From Companilactobacillus versmoldensis DSM 14857 = KCTC 3814 (GTDB lineage Bacteria; Bacillota; Bacilli; Lactobacillales; Lactobacillaceae), in the NCBI RefSeq assembly GCF_001434295.1, contig NZ_AZFA01000002.1, positions 62,001 through 126,000 on the forward strand: DNA of 64,000 nt. Direction: 5' to 3'. The notes beneath the pieces are model-generated. The model searched no databases, was not told the DNA's origin, and was given only the letters and a program-made list of their open reading frames with translations. Positions 28,464-36,293 of this stretch are shown here, one piece after another. The translations under genes were made by a program, and so were the position numbers. Each line of letters starts with the position of its first letter. Positions within the stretch are counted from its first letter, which is position 1.

Positions 28464-28477
28464 TGAAAGCACTTTCA
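28464..28477 (-). promoter_or_regulatory. Catabolite response element (CcpA site)
   Basis: TGAAAGCACTTTCA, a palindrome that agrees with the cre consensus TGWAANCGNTNWCA except in one central base. It lies between the AraR operators and the araE start, so glucose should repress the arabinose operon through CcpA. Confidence 0.75.
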
Positions 28478-28501
28478 TAAGCTCAAAAAATATCATAAGA
28501 C

Positions 28502-28559
28502 ATTTATACGGATAAATCAGGATAATTTTTTCACATCCTTTAAATTCATTCGGATAAAT
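28502..28559 (-). promoter_or_regulatory. Paired AraR operators upstream of araE
   Basis: Site one ATTTATACGGATAAAT (28502-28517) and site two ATTCATTCGGATAAAT (28544-28559) have the same orientation with starts exactly 42 bp apart, four helical turns. This spacing equals that known for cooperative AraR binding in Bacillus subtilis. A third copy controls araR itself. Confidence 0.85.
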
Positions 28560-28596
28560 TTACCAATAAAAGTGCAATAGATTAGGATTTGCAGAC

Positions 28597-28629
28597 AAAA
28601 AAAGACCACTCAAAAAAATTTGAGTGGTC
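28597..28629 (-). terminator. Terminator of araR
   Basis: Stem GACCACTCAAA with its complement around a short A/T loop; A7 on the left becomes the U-tract on the minus strand. It separates araR from the araE promoter. Confidence 0.85.
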
Positions 28630-28643
28630 GTGTTAAATGGGAT

Positions 28644-29735
28644 TTATTTATTTTGCTCTAATTTAGCGGTAGATTCACGCAAAATCAATTGTGGCGGATA
28701 TTTAATAACTTTCTCGGTATCTTTACCATCCATCAAGTCAAAAAGCATCTTAGCGGCGTCACGCCCCATCTTTTCTTTCGGATGTTCAACTGTACTAAGC
28801 TTTGGTGAGATATATCGCGAAAGTTGGTAATTATCAAACGCAATCACTGAAATATCGTCAGGGACTTGCATTTTCAGCGATCTAATCAAATCAATCACTT
28901 GAATCGCTAATTGATCATTGTAGCAAACGATTGCTGTCGGACGATCTTCTCGCCGTAAAATAGCCTCGATCCTCATAAAAACTGAATGTAAGTTATCGGA
29001 TGATTGGTACATAACAATCTCACTTAGATACGAGTATTGATTATGAGCTTGATATGATTTTATATAACCATTCATCCGATGAACCCCCTGGCTATCATCA
29101 ATCTTGAAAATACCTAAAATCCGCTCATGTCCCAAGTCAAACAAGGCATCCGTAACAGCCTTTCCAGCGTCAACATCTGCCATTTCGATGTAGGGAAAAT
29201 CCAAATCGGGATAATGCGAATCAATAAAAATCGTTGGTAACTGAGAATTTTGCAGTTTTATGAACAGATCGTGATTAGGATTCTCAATCGCACTTTGCGT
29301 CGGTTCAATAATTAATCCTGATAAATTACTATCGAGCATCCGTTGCAAACTGGTCCGTTCCTTTTCAGGATTATTTTGAGTATTACTCAGTAGGATCGAG
29401 TAACCCTCATTAGAAATAAAGCGGTCGATACCAGTGATGATATTTGGAAAAATATAATCAGCTATATGCGTAGTGATAACACCAATTTGCTTACTTTCTA
29501 GCGGTTGTTTCTTTATATGTTTCTGCCAGTCGTCGACAAACATCCCTCCACCTTGGATAGTGTAAATATAATGTTCGATCTCTAAGTCACTGATTGCTCG
29601 TCTAATGGTATAGCGACTAACATTGTAGGTTTTCATCATGACTGATTCAGTCGGTAATTTATCATTAATCTCGTAAAATCCAGAGAGGATCTTCTCTCGT
29701 AGATCTTGTTTGACCGTTTCATATTTGGTTTCCAT
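28644..29735 (-). CDS. araR: Arabinose operon repressor AraR (GntR-LacI chimera)
   Basis: A 363-residue repressor made of an N-terminal GntR-type winged helix and a C-terminal LacI/periplasmic-binding-like domain, the typical AraR architecture. The DNA-binding part is KLPTESVMMKTYNVSRYTIRRAISDLE; the sensor part begins near KQIGVITTHIADYIFP and contains GIFKIDDSQG and the final ISPKLSTVEHPKEKMG. L-arabinose is the expected inducer. Its own upstream region has one operator (29812-29827), so it is likely autoregulated. The direction is the same as for the ara genes. Confidence 0.95.
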   Translation of the reverse strand: METKYETVKQDLREKILSGFYEINDKLPTESVMMKTYNVSRYTIRRAISDLEIEHYIYTIQGGGMFVDDWQKHIKKQPLESKQIGVITTHIADYIFPNIITGIDRFISNEGYSILLSNTQNNPEKERTSLQRMLDSNLSGLIIEPTQSAIENPNHDLFIKLQNSQLPTIFIDSHYPDLDFPYIEMADVDAGKAVTDALFDLGHERILGIFKIDDSQGVHRMNGYIKSYQAHNQYSYLSEIVMYQSSDNLHSVFMRIEAILRREDRPTAIVCYNDQLAIQVIDLIRSLKMQVPDDISVIAFDNYQLSRYISPKLSTVEHPKEKMGRDAAKMLFDLMDGKDTEKVIKYPPQLILRESTAKLEQNK

Positions 29736-29811
29736 TTCATCACTTCCGTTAGATCGTTTATCAACCTATATCTTAGCATGATTTTTACTTATCAAGACGG
29801 ATTTTCTTAAA

Positions 29812-29827
29812 ATTTATCCGTATAAAT
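29812..29827. promoter_or_regulatory. AraR operator upstream of araR
   Basis: ATTTATCCGTATAAAT, the exact reverse complement of the first operator before araE. It lies 77 bp upstream of the araR start and probably allows autorepression. Confidence 0.8.
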
Positions 29828-29891
29828 ATTTAATAAAAGCCAAATTTGGTTTCCGATATCATAAAACATTTTATAAAAACTAAATTAAACT

Positions 29892-30833
29892 TTAAGCACG
29901 ATTAATAAATCTTGAAGGTATCCGGACGATTTTAGATTCCCCACTAATGGCTAATTCCATTGCTGCATGTCCTACTTTTAGTATCTGATGATCGATCGTG
30001 GAAAAATTTAAAAGTTGACTAGGAAGTTGATGTTCCTGCCCCATAAAATCTGGAGCAGATAATTTTTGATCCAAATAAAACTGCCGAAAGCCAGTGGCAA
30101 TATCATCACTGTTACAAAAAACAAAATCAGGTTGTTGCTTAAGTTGATGATAATACTTACCTGCCTGGTAACCATCTTGGTAAGTCATCACTTCATTAAC
30201 GATCATTTGTGGGTCGGGCATCTTTGAAAAGACAGCCGAATATGCAGCAATTGTTTTTTCACTGGTGGCACTGACATGATAATCACGATTTTGCATTAGA
30301 CCAATCCGGGAATATCCCCGTTCTTTGACCCATTTGAATGCTTCTACATAAGTCTCATAACGTTGTGTATAGGCAGCTGGAATCTGGACTTCTCCAGGAT
30401 CCTGGCAACAAACAATCTGTCCATAACGAAGATATTTGGAAATTTTTGTCAATGGAAGTCCATGAGAAGTAAAAATCAGTGCATCGAAAGCTCTTCTTCG
30501 CAATTGCTCTAAGAATTCCAATTCTTTATCTTGCTCATAATTAGATAATAAGATCAAGACTCGATAACCATGTTTAAAGGCTGCCGACATAATACCGTCT
30601 AACATTTGATTAAAATAAGCATGCTCGGTATATGGTAAAACTACGCCAATATTATATGTTTTCACACGACTAAGATCTCGCGCAACATCATTGGGGACAT
30701 AGTCCATTTGATCAATGATAGATTTTATTTTTTCCCGCGCCTTATCAGAAACATAGCCACGTTGATTTATCACCCGTGAAACAGTTGCGGCAGAATAACC
30801 CGATAATTTGGCAATATCATGAATATTAGTCAT
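29892..30833 (-). CDS. LacI-family transcriptional regulator
   Basis: A 313-residue regulator. The N-terminal helix-turn-helix and hinge read TNIHDIAKLSGYSAATVSRVIN and YVPNDVARDLSRVKT; the sensor domain begins NIGVVLPYTEHAYFNQMLDG. The C-terminal part is short in comparison with LacI/PurR (about 330). Start ATG 30833 follows GAGAGGAG; a longer frame to 30854 contains that site. No adjacent operon is an obvious target, and the effector is unknown; a sugar is likely from the family. Confidence 0.88.
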   Translation of the reverse strand: MTNIHDIAKLSGYSAATVSRVINQRGYVSDKAREKIKSIIDQMDYVPNDVARDLSRVKTYNIGVVLPYTEHAYFNQMLDGIMSAAFKHGYRVLILLSNYEQDKELEFLEQLRRRAFDALIFTSHGLPLTKISKYLRYGQIVCCQDPGEVQIPAAYTQRYETYVEAFKWVKERGYSRIGLMQNRDYHVSATSEKTIAAYSAVFSKMPDPQMIVNEVMTYQDGYQAGKYYHQLKQQPDFVFCNSDDIATGFRQFYLDQKLSAPDFMGQEHQLPSQLLNFSTIDHQILKVGHAAMELAISGESKIVRIPSRFINRA

Positions 30834-31233
30834 AAACTTACTCCTCTCATGCACATCAAAATAAATAATTTCTCCACAATTAAAACCAATTCTTTTTCTA
30901 AATATAATTACTAAGATACCTAAGAATGTTTTCAGTAATAAAAAGCATTATTTTCAGACAATTGTAAATCATTGATCAAGAAACTATTTACATTTATTAA
31001 ATATTTTTGAACTTAAAATCAATAAAGAATCATTAAATAAAGCGTTGACAACACTGTTAAATTAAGTTATTTTTACAAACAATCAATTTAACTTATCTAT
31101 CCAACGAATAGATAATATCTATTAATTTATGAAAAACTATCATAAAATGAGTATTTATTCACAATTGTACCTTGTTTCACCCTAATTTACAGCTATACTA
31201 GCCTTAAATCGTTGGAAATGAGGGCTTAATATT
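30834..31233. other. Intergenic region upstream of the VIT-family transporter
   Basis: A 400-bp gene-free stretch. Besides the promoter at 31172-31199 it holds a second promoter-like pair, TTGACA (31045-31050) and TATTTT (31068-31073), and two dyads: GTTAAATT/AATTTAAC (31056-31092) and TTATCTAT-N7-ATAGATAA (31093-31115). These could be operator sites or a leader structure; I do not recognise a known riboswitch. Confidence 0.45.
31172..31199 (+). promoter_or_regulatory. Promoter of the VIT-family transporter gene
   Basis: TTGTTT (31172-31177), a 16-nt spacer and TATACT (31194-31199), 35 bp before the ATG. Confidence 0.55.
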
Positions 31234-31956
31234 ATGAAATCAATTACTTCTCCAAATGAACAATCTTTATCGCAGAGGCTGATTCATAAATTTCATCTTT
31301 CAGAACAACTGAATATTATTCGTGCTGGTGTCTTAGGTGCAAACGATGGAATTGTTTCAGTCGCTGGTATCGTACTTGGTGTCGCCGGTGCTCAACAGAG
31401 TCAGGCAGCGTTATTCATCGCTGGGATTTCTGGTATGTTTGCTGGTGCTCTCTCCATGGGAGGCGGCGAATATATTTCAGTTAGTACCCAACGTGACACT
31501 CAAAAGACTATGGCCGAATTTCAAAAATACCATATTCAAAATGATTACGATGCTGAACGTAACGATTTAACTCAACACTATATCAATGAGGGCTTAACTC
31601 CTAGTTTGGCCAGTCAAGTCTCAGATCAATTAATGGAGAATGATCCATTGAATGTAACTTTAAAATCAAAATGTAACATCGAGTTAAAACATTACTTTAA
31701 TCCTTGGCATGCAGCCATCTCATCATTTTGTTCTTTCATTATGGGTTCATTATTACCGCTATTATCAATCACGTTCATCCCCTACCCATACAAAGTCCCA
31801 GGAACTATCGGAGCCGTTGTACTAGCAATGACCTTTACTGGTTACGCCAGTGCTGTACTAGGTGATTCAGATCGATTAAAAGGTATTCTGCGAAATCTTT
31901 TAGTGGGAATAGGAACCATGGCAGTCACCTATTTGATTGGGGGATCCTTAGGCTAG
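31234..31956 (+). CDS. VIT1/CCC1-family iron/manganese transporter
   Basis: A 240-residue membrane protein with five predicted helices. NIIRAGVLGANDGIVSVAGIVLGV in the first helix and the second-helix motif ALSMGGGEYISVSTQRD are diagnostic for the VIT family, which exports Fe2+ or Mn2+ from the cytosol. The acidic cytoplasmic loop (residues about 90-150), which holds the metal-binding domain in the family, is present. It is expressed alone. Confidence 0.9.
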   Translation: MKSITSPNEQSLSQRLIHKFHLSEQLNIIRAGVLGANDGIVSVAGIVLGVAGAQQSQAALFIAGISGMFAGALSMGGGEYISVSTQRDTQKTMAEFQKYHIQNDYDAERNDLTQHYINEGLTPSLASQVSDQLMENDPLNVTLKSKCNIELKHYFNPWHAAISSFCSFIMGSLLPLLSITFIPYPYKVPGTIGAVVLAMTFTGYASAVLGDSDRLKGILRNLLVGIGTMAVTYLIGGSLG

Positions 31957-31970
31957 CTGTAAAATAATAC

Positions 31971-32011
31971 AAAAATAACGTCAATTCAAAATGAATTGAC
32001 GTTATTTTTTT
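31971..32011. terminator. Bidirectional terminator
   Basis: A 15-bp perfect stem AATAACGTCAATTCA with its complement, flanked by A5 and T8. It separates the VIT gene from the converging 132-aa membrane protein gene, whose last codons it overlaps. Confidence 0.9.
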
Positions 32012-32408
32012 ACCATCCAGTTCGATGTTTTGAAAGATAAATTGCATTCACAATAATCAAAAACAGTAAGACAATCATATTTATCGGCGTAAAGACCAGC
32101 ATCACGCCTTGTGAGAAACCAAAGGGCTGCTGTGAAAAAATGCTATTCAGCAAAAGTTGTAGCATGACCGCCACCTCCATAAAAATGCTGAATGCCAACA
32201 CGGCAATACTTGTTTTACGACTAATAAAAATTGCCGCCACGATAAACGGCGTATACAGGATCATCAAAGTGAATGTAAAAACAATCAGTAAAACCAAACT
32301 TCCAGTGACTTGTAGTCCTCCTTGCGCTTGATCAATGCCAGAAATGAACATCGCCACGATCAATAATAAATAACTCACACAAAGAGCAACAATATTTTTT
32401 ATTCGCAT
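32010..32408 (-). CDS. Four-helix membrane protein of unknown function
   Basis: A 132-residue hydrophobic protein with four predicted helices (about 6-24, 33-61, 66-88 and 104-124). No family is recognised. Start ATG 32408 follows AAGGAG; the frame upstream to 32435 has no site. It lies 43 bp downstream of the CAP-domain gene and may be the end of the WxL cluster transcript. Confidence 0.6.
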   Translation of the reverse strand: MRIKNIVALCVSYLLLIVAMFISGIDQAQGGLQVTGSLVLLIVFTFTLMILYTPFIVAAIFISRKTSIAVLAFSIFMEVAVMLQLLLNSIFSQQPFGFSQGVMLVFTPINMIVLLFLIIVNAIYLSKHRTGW

Positions 32409-32451
32409 ATTATTCTCCTTGTGAACATTATACATGTTTACTCGTTATCAT

Positions 32452-33327
32452 TTAAAGATATTCAAGGTTGGCATTATCGATCTGAGCCCATTCACTCGTT
32501 GAGACCCGATACAAAGTATGACCATTTTGGTCAGTAAAGACCTTGTCAGTGTACCAACCAGTATGTTTAGCCAAACTTCGATTGTCAGTCTTGCCATTTG
32601 GACCAATCGTTAACGGCGTTAACTGACTGGTGGTGACGACTGCATTGATCTGTCGAACGCCCATATCAGTAGTTTGGGAACTGCTTGAAGAATTACGGTC
32701 ATAAACAGTTGGGTAATTAGAACTAAGACCAACTTGAGAAGTATATTGTGAGTAGGCCCTGGCACCAGCCCACTTATTGCCTAATTCAGAATTAGTTGTC
32801 CCGAAATCTTGGGCATAGTAAATGTAGCCATTTGCTGGATTGACCGAAACACCAATTCCGACATGTTTGAAATAAGGATTTAGCATATTTTTACGATGAC
32901 CAAAAGTTGACACCCCAGTATCATCATAGAGATCAGCAATTATTTATTTAGCAATTTTCTCAGGATCATTTACTGAAGAATTATACCAATAGCCGATATT
33001 TTCACCAGCTACCGCAGTATACGGTTCTCCAGCAAGATAATTGTAGCCAGAATGTTCATCTAATGAGTTGATATTAGACAAATGATTAGCTCTTGTTTGT
33101 GCTAAATAAGTTAGCTCATAAACTCTGTCTAATGACTGTTCGCCATTTTGATTGCGCAGATTATTGAGTTCCTTTTGCACATCACGAGCAATCGCTTCAG
33201 TTTGTGAACTAGTAGCAGCCATTGCCGTCGACGGACTAGTGGTCATCACAGGACTAGCGGTAATCATAGGTGAACCAATTATTAAAACGCTAGTCATCAG
33301 TACAGCATATTTTAATGATAATTTCAT
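32452..33327 (-). pseudogene. Secreted CAP-domain protein with SLAP-like tail, interrupted by a stop codon
   Basis: A CAP/SCP-superfamily protein of the YkwD type, with a signal peptide (MKLSLKYAVLMTSVLIIG, cut near AMAATS). The first part contains the CAP motifs HLSNINSLDEHSGYNYLAG and GENIGYWYNSS. After DPEKIAK at 32944-32946 there is a TAA in the same frame, and the protein resumes as IIADLYDDTGVSTFGHRKN, which is the conserved GHRxNML region of the CAP fold. A GAA-to-TAA change would explain this. The C-terminal part carries an SLAP-like domain (RSLAKHTGWYTDKVFTDQNG), related to the protein at 43996-44277. Intact, it would have 291 residues. Truncated product or read-through are alternatives. 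Confidence 0.85.
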
Positions 33328-33395
33328 CAGTAGATCCTCCCCTATAACAACTATTAACTAGATAATACCATTAACTCATATATGCCGTGACATTT

Positions 33396-34448
33396 TTAAT
33401 GACGTCCACGTCTTTGTAATTTAAAGTTCCAAATCAAAAGACCGATGATGATCAAAGCCCCTAAAATTGCTAGACTGATGATCAATCTATAATTTGGTTG
33501 GTTGACACTTGTTGGTGTTGCAGCCGCAGTCTTTTGTAACTTTTTGAATTCTGATTTGGTTATGATAAAGTTTTTCTGCATCTGCCATTTTTGAGTGCCA
33601 TTATCACCGTTAGCAGCGATATACATCGTATATTTGCCTGGTTTCAAAACTTGATCACTAGTATTGACTGGTAGGTCAAAATTTGTTTCCGGGGCAATTT
33701 GCATATTGTGCTTATCCATTTGAATCAGCTTATTAGATTTATTGACAGGGGTAACTGTAGCTTTGACTTCAGCTTGATTGATGATTGTCGGAGCATCATT
33801 AGCTAATTTTGCTGCAATATCAGTCTTGCCATTATTTTTTTCAACTACGCCTTGACGGAGCTTTAAATCAGGTTTAACCGCATCCGTATTTTGTTGGATC
33901 TGAACTCCTATGATATATGCGTATTGATTTTTAGTTATTAAATTTTTGCCTTTAGTATTATCTGTTTTACTGATTTGATTTAACTGAATGACCCTAATAC
34001 CCCCTAAAATCATTCCCGTAAATGCTTCATTAGGAGTTGTCATGTGCAAAGTAACTTCTTGACTCGAATTTGCGGCGACAGTGACTTTTTGAGGCTTAGG
34101 AAACATTGCTTCGATATCAAACTTTAAATCAGGGTCTTTTTTAGTGCCATGTTGAGTGTAGTCAATTATGCCATTAGAATTAGTCGATGCCCGATTAACT
34201 TCGACTAAATATTGATGTTGGGCACTACTGTTGTTCATAATTTTAAATTTCAGATCTTGAGAACTACCAGGAGTTACTTTTAGATCGAAAAAAGAGACTT
34301 TCCTATTGATCTGATTATCAGGGATCTCAGCACTAACTGCATAACTGGGCTCACTAGCTGCAGCCTTAGCCGTTTGACCATTGATCACTAAAATTGCGGT
34401 CAAAAAAAACGACAATGTGCAAAGAAAAAACAATTGGGTTCTTTTCAT
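33396..34448 (-). CDS. WxL-interacting surface protein (DUF916 and DUF3324)
   Basis: A 350-residue secreted, membrane-anchored protein: signal peptide (residues 1-31), an N-terminal DUF916 domain with the typical YAVSAEIPDNQI and GSSQDLKFKIMNNSS, a DUF3324 domain starting near ILGGIRVIQL, then one C-terminal helix (about 325-343) and a basic LQRRGRH tail. In such clusters these proteins bind WxL proteins and link them to the membrane. It is transcribed after the WxL gene at 34537-35154. Its paralogue is at 39768-40802. Confidence 0.9.
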   Translation of the reverse strand: MKRTQLFFLCTLSFFLTAILVINGQTAKAAASEPSYAVSAEIPDNQINRKVSFFDLKVTPGSSQDLKFKIMNNSSAQHQYLVEVNRASTNSNGIIDYTQHGTKKDPDLKFDIEAMFPKPQKVTVAANSSQEVTLHMTTPNEAFTGMILGGIRVIQLNQISKTDNTKGKNLITKNQYAYIIGVQIQQNTDAVKPDLKLRQGVVEKNNGKTDIAAKLANDAPTIINQAEVKATVTPVNKSNKLIQMDKHNMQIAPETNFDLPVNTSDQVLKPGKYTMYIAANGDNGTQKWQMQKNFIITKSEFKKLQKTAAATPTSVNQPNYRLIISLAILGALIIIGLLIWNFKLQRRGRH

Positions 34449-34475
34449 AATATTATCTCCATTACTGAATAGAAA

Positions 34476-34520
34476 AAGGAGGCATACCGTTGATAAAATT
34501 TATAACGGTACTCCCCCTCT
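34476..34520 (-). terminator. Candidate partial terminator between WxL and DUF916 genes
   Basis: An imperfect stem with core TACCGTT/AACGGTA and outer pairs between GGAGG and CTCCCC-type sequence. A short U-rich stretch follows on the minus strand. It may lower expression of the downstream gene relative to the WxL protein. The ribosome site of the downstream gene (GGAGATAA at about 34455) is outside it. Confidence 0.4.
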
Positions 34521-34536
34521 TATTTAAATTTTTAAT

Positions 34537-35154
34537 TTATGCGGATGGTGTAGTTGCGGATGTTGAAGCATCTGACAATGTCCATGTCAAGGTTGATGTA
34601 TATGCTCCAGCAACTGTTGAACCAGCTGGGATCGTTAACGAAGCATCACCAGCTTGGAACGAATCTGAAAACTCACCAACACCAACATGTGCCTTATCGG
34701 TTGAAGCAGGAGCGCTAAAGATAGTTGCAGGTGTTGAAGTGAGAGCAAATGGAGTTACTGCAGTTGGTAATTCAGCGGCTGATTGACCACCAGTACCAAC
34801 GATTGGTGTTTTACTGGAATTATCCAATTCAAAGGTCGTCCCTTCAAGGACTCCGCCATCAGCGGAAGTAAATGGTGAGGCAGAAACAGTTACTGTCCAA
34901 CCGGCAATACCTCCAGCATTGGCAACATCCAAACTTCCAGTGATTCCAGTTGAAGTATATGTCTTAGTTGTTAATGAAACTGGGCTAGTCCCAAAATCGA
35001 TTGATGGTTCACTATTTAGGGTTGGTGGAACTGCGGTCAATGTCGAATTAGCATCAGTTGTTGCCGCACTGGCAATCCCAATTGCGGCACCACTAGTTCC
35101 GAGAGCAAGCAACGCAGAGGTCATTGCAACTCCAACTTTAATTAATTTTCTCAT
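34537..35154 (-). CDS. WxL-domain cell-surface protein
   Basis: A 205-residue secreted protein: signal peptide of about 31 residues ending near IASAA, and a C-terminal WxL domain with the two tryptophan motifs in GGIAGWTVTVSASPF and LTWTLSDAS. The protein is rich in Ser, Thr and Ala and has almost no charged residues. WxL domains bind peptidoglycan non-covalently. It is first in a cluster with a DUF916 protein and a CAP-domain protein. AAGAGGAAAT precedes the ATG. Confidence 0.92.
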   Translation of the reverse strand: MRKLIKVGVAMTSALLALGTSGAAIGIASAATTDANSTLTAVPPTLNSEPSIDFGTSPVSLTTKTYTSTGITGSLDVANAGGIAGWTVTVSASPFTSADGGVLEGTTFELDNSSKTPIVGTGGQSAAELPTAVTPFALTSTPATIFSAPASTDKAHVGVGEFSDSFQAGDASLTIPAGSTVAGAYTSTLTWTLSDASTSATTPSA

Positions 35155-35489
35155 AGTAAATTTCCTCTTAATCTATCTGATCAATACTCTCCTCGTCGAT
35201 CAAATAGACTTTCATTTAATGCCCGTAAATACGAAATTACTGCTGAGGTTTTAATTAGTCGTTAAGGGCTTAGGACTCATGACTTTTCAAATTGTAAATC
35301 CGTTACAGTCACATTCCATTTACAATCGAAATCTTTTAACCTTCGCAGATGTTAATGTGATAGATGGATACGTCTTCATCTATTCACACTTAATTTATAT
35401 GATTATTGGCCCAATTAAGCAATCAAAAAGCACCATATTTTAAACATAAAAAATGGAATATATATTTATATGCCTAAACAAAAATATTT

Positions 35490-35535
35490 AAAAAAAAACG
35501 TATAAAGCCAAATTTTTACAATTGGTTTTATACGT
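35490..35535 (-). terminator. Orphan minus-strand terminator
   Basis: Stem of 14 bp with one G-U pair (35498-35511 with 35522-35535), followed by a run of nine A on the plus strand. No annotated minus-strand gene lies directly upstream. Confidence 0.7.
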
Positions 35536-35764
35536 ATCAAAGTGGTGATTTCAACAAATTCATCTATTTTAAAAAATCAAAATCATATTACTTTGAAATT
35601 TCTACTTTAATCAATTATTAAAATAAAAAAGATTACATTTTCGTTCATTTTTGAACCTGAAAAAATTGACTAACACTGTCACTTGATTACACAATTGTCG
35701 AAGAAAATATTTTTTTTGAGCCACGGTATTTAGCACCACAATTTTAATTGTAAAATTGTGAAAG
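35490..35764 (-). ncRNA. Possible small RNA
   Basis: A transcript of roughly 270 nt would run from the extended -10 promoter at 35765-35773 to the terminator at 35490-35535, whose 14-bp stem ACGTATAAAGCCAA/TTGGTTTTATACGT is followed by nine U on the minus strand. No open frame with a ribosome site lies inside. The 5' end would fold into the 10-bp CACAATTTTA stem-loop. Only sequence signals support it. Confidence 0.35.
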
Positions 35765-35773
35765 ATTATACCA
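35737..35773 (-). promoter_or_regulatory. Extended -10 promoter with 24-bp dyad
   Basis: TGGTATAAT on the minus strand (35773-35765) is an extended -10 box; the -35 is weak. A perfect dyad with arms CACAATTTTA and TAAAATTGTG and loop ATTG (35737-35760) begins at the expected start point; it is either an operator or a 5' stem-loop. Confidence 0.5.
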
Positions 35774-35949
35774 CGATAATTTAATAAAATGAGATCGTTT
35801 TCTCGAATATTATTTTGCATAATTCAGTTGAATATAATTTTTAAACACGGTATATTTAATTTGAAAATGTCAGTGGAATGTTGAACATTTTAATATTTAC
35901 TTCGAAATACAATACTTTAATTCATCACCGATGGCTGGAGGTTGTGACA

Positions 35950-36228
35950 TTGAGAAGAAAGAACAGATTAGAACTTATAAATTTAATTGATGAAGTCATG
36001 TCAGAAACTGAAGGTACCAGCATGATACCTATTTTGGAATCATTCCGGATCAAAGTGATCGACGGTTATGATAGTGGCAAATATTTAGATCAAATGTATT
36101 ATAAAATTCAACATATTTGTTTAACTGATCGAAACGTCAACTCAGATCGAATCTTTGATCTCTTACAATTCATTGATAAAAGTAACGTTTGGCATGATTT
36201 AGGAAAGCATTTAGTTAAATCTCGATAA
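35950..36228 (+). CDS. Small helical protein, possibly bacteriocin immunity-like
   Basis: A 92-residue, mostly helical, soluble protein. I chose the TTG at 35950 because GGAGG lies 8 nt upstream; a longer frame to 35878 lacks a site. The segments RLELINLIDEVMSE, MIPILESFRIKVIDGYD, KYLDQMYYKIQHICL and IFDLLQFIDKS fit a four-helix bundle of the size and pattern of pediocin/enterocin A-type immunity proteins. That match is weak and from pattern only; no bacteriocin gene lies nearby. It has its own terminator. Confidence 0.55.
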   Translation: MRRKNRLELINLIDEVMSETEGTSMIPILESFRIKVIDGYDSGKYLDQMYYKIQHICLTDRNVNSDRIFDLLQFIDKSNVWHDLGKHLVKSR

Positions 36229-36240
36229 AACGATAAAACT

Positions 36241-36284
36241 ATAGCCGTCCATTCAAGAGTTTAATACCTTGAATAGACGGCTTT
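36241..36284 (+). terminator. Terminator of the 92-aa gene
   Basis: Stem AGCCGTCCATTCAAG with the complement CTTGAATAGACGGCT (one mismatch) followed by TTTT. Confidence 0.82.
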
Positions 36285-36293
36285 TGATTTACT

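Larger units (their letters stand above)
35155..35949. other. Long intergenic region with dyads and an orphan transcription unit
   Basis: About 795 bp without a convincing protein gene. The first part is the upstream region of the WxL gene and has two dyads, ATTGTAAAT/ATTTACAAT (35291-35326) and an imperfect one with arms of about 15 bp (35352-35393). The middle part holds a minus-strand terminator (35490-35535) and, 230 bp away, an extended -10 promoter (35765-35773) with a dyad. The frame at 35611-35820 has no ribosome site and looks non-coding. Confidence 0.5.

Noticed and set aside
35611-35820. Minus-strand frame of 69 codons
   Set aside because: It has no ribosome site, a composition typical of AT-rich non-coding DNA, and lies within the possible small-RNA unit.
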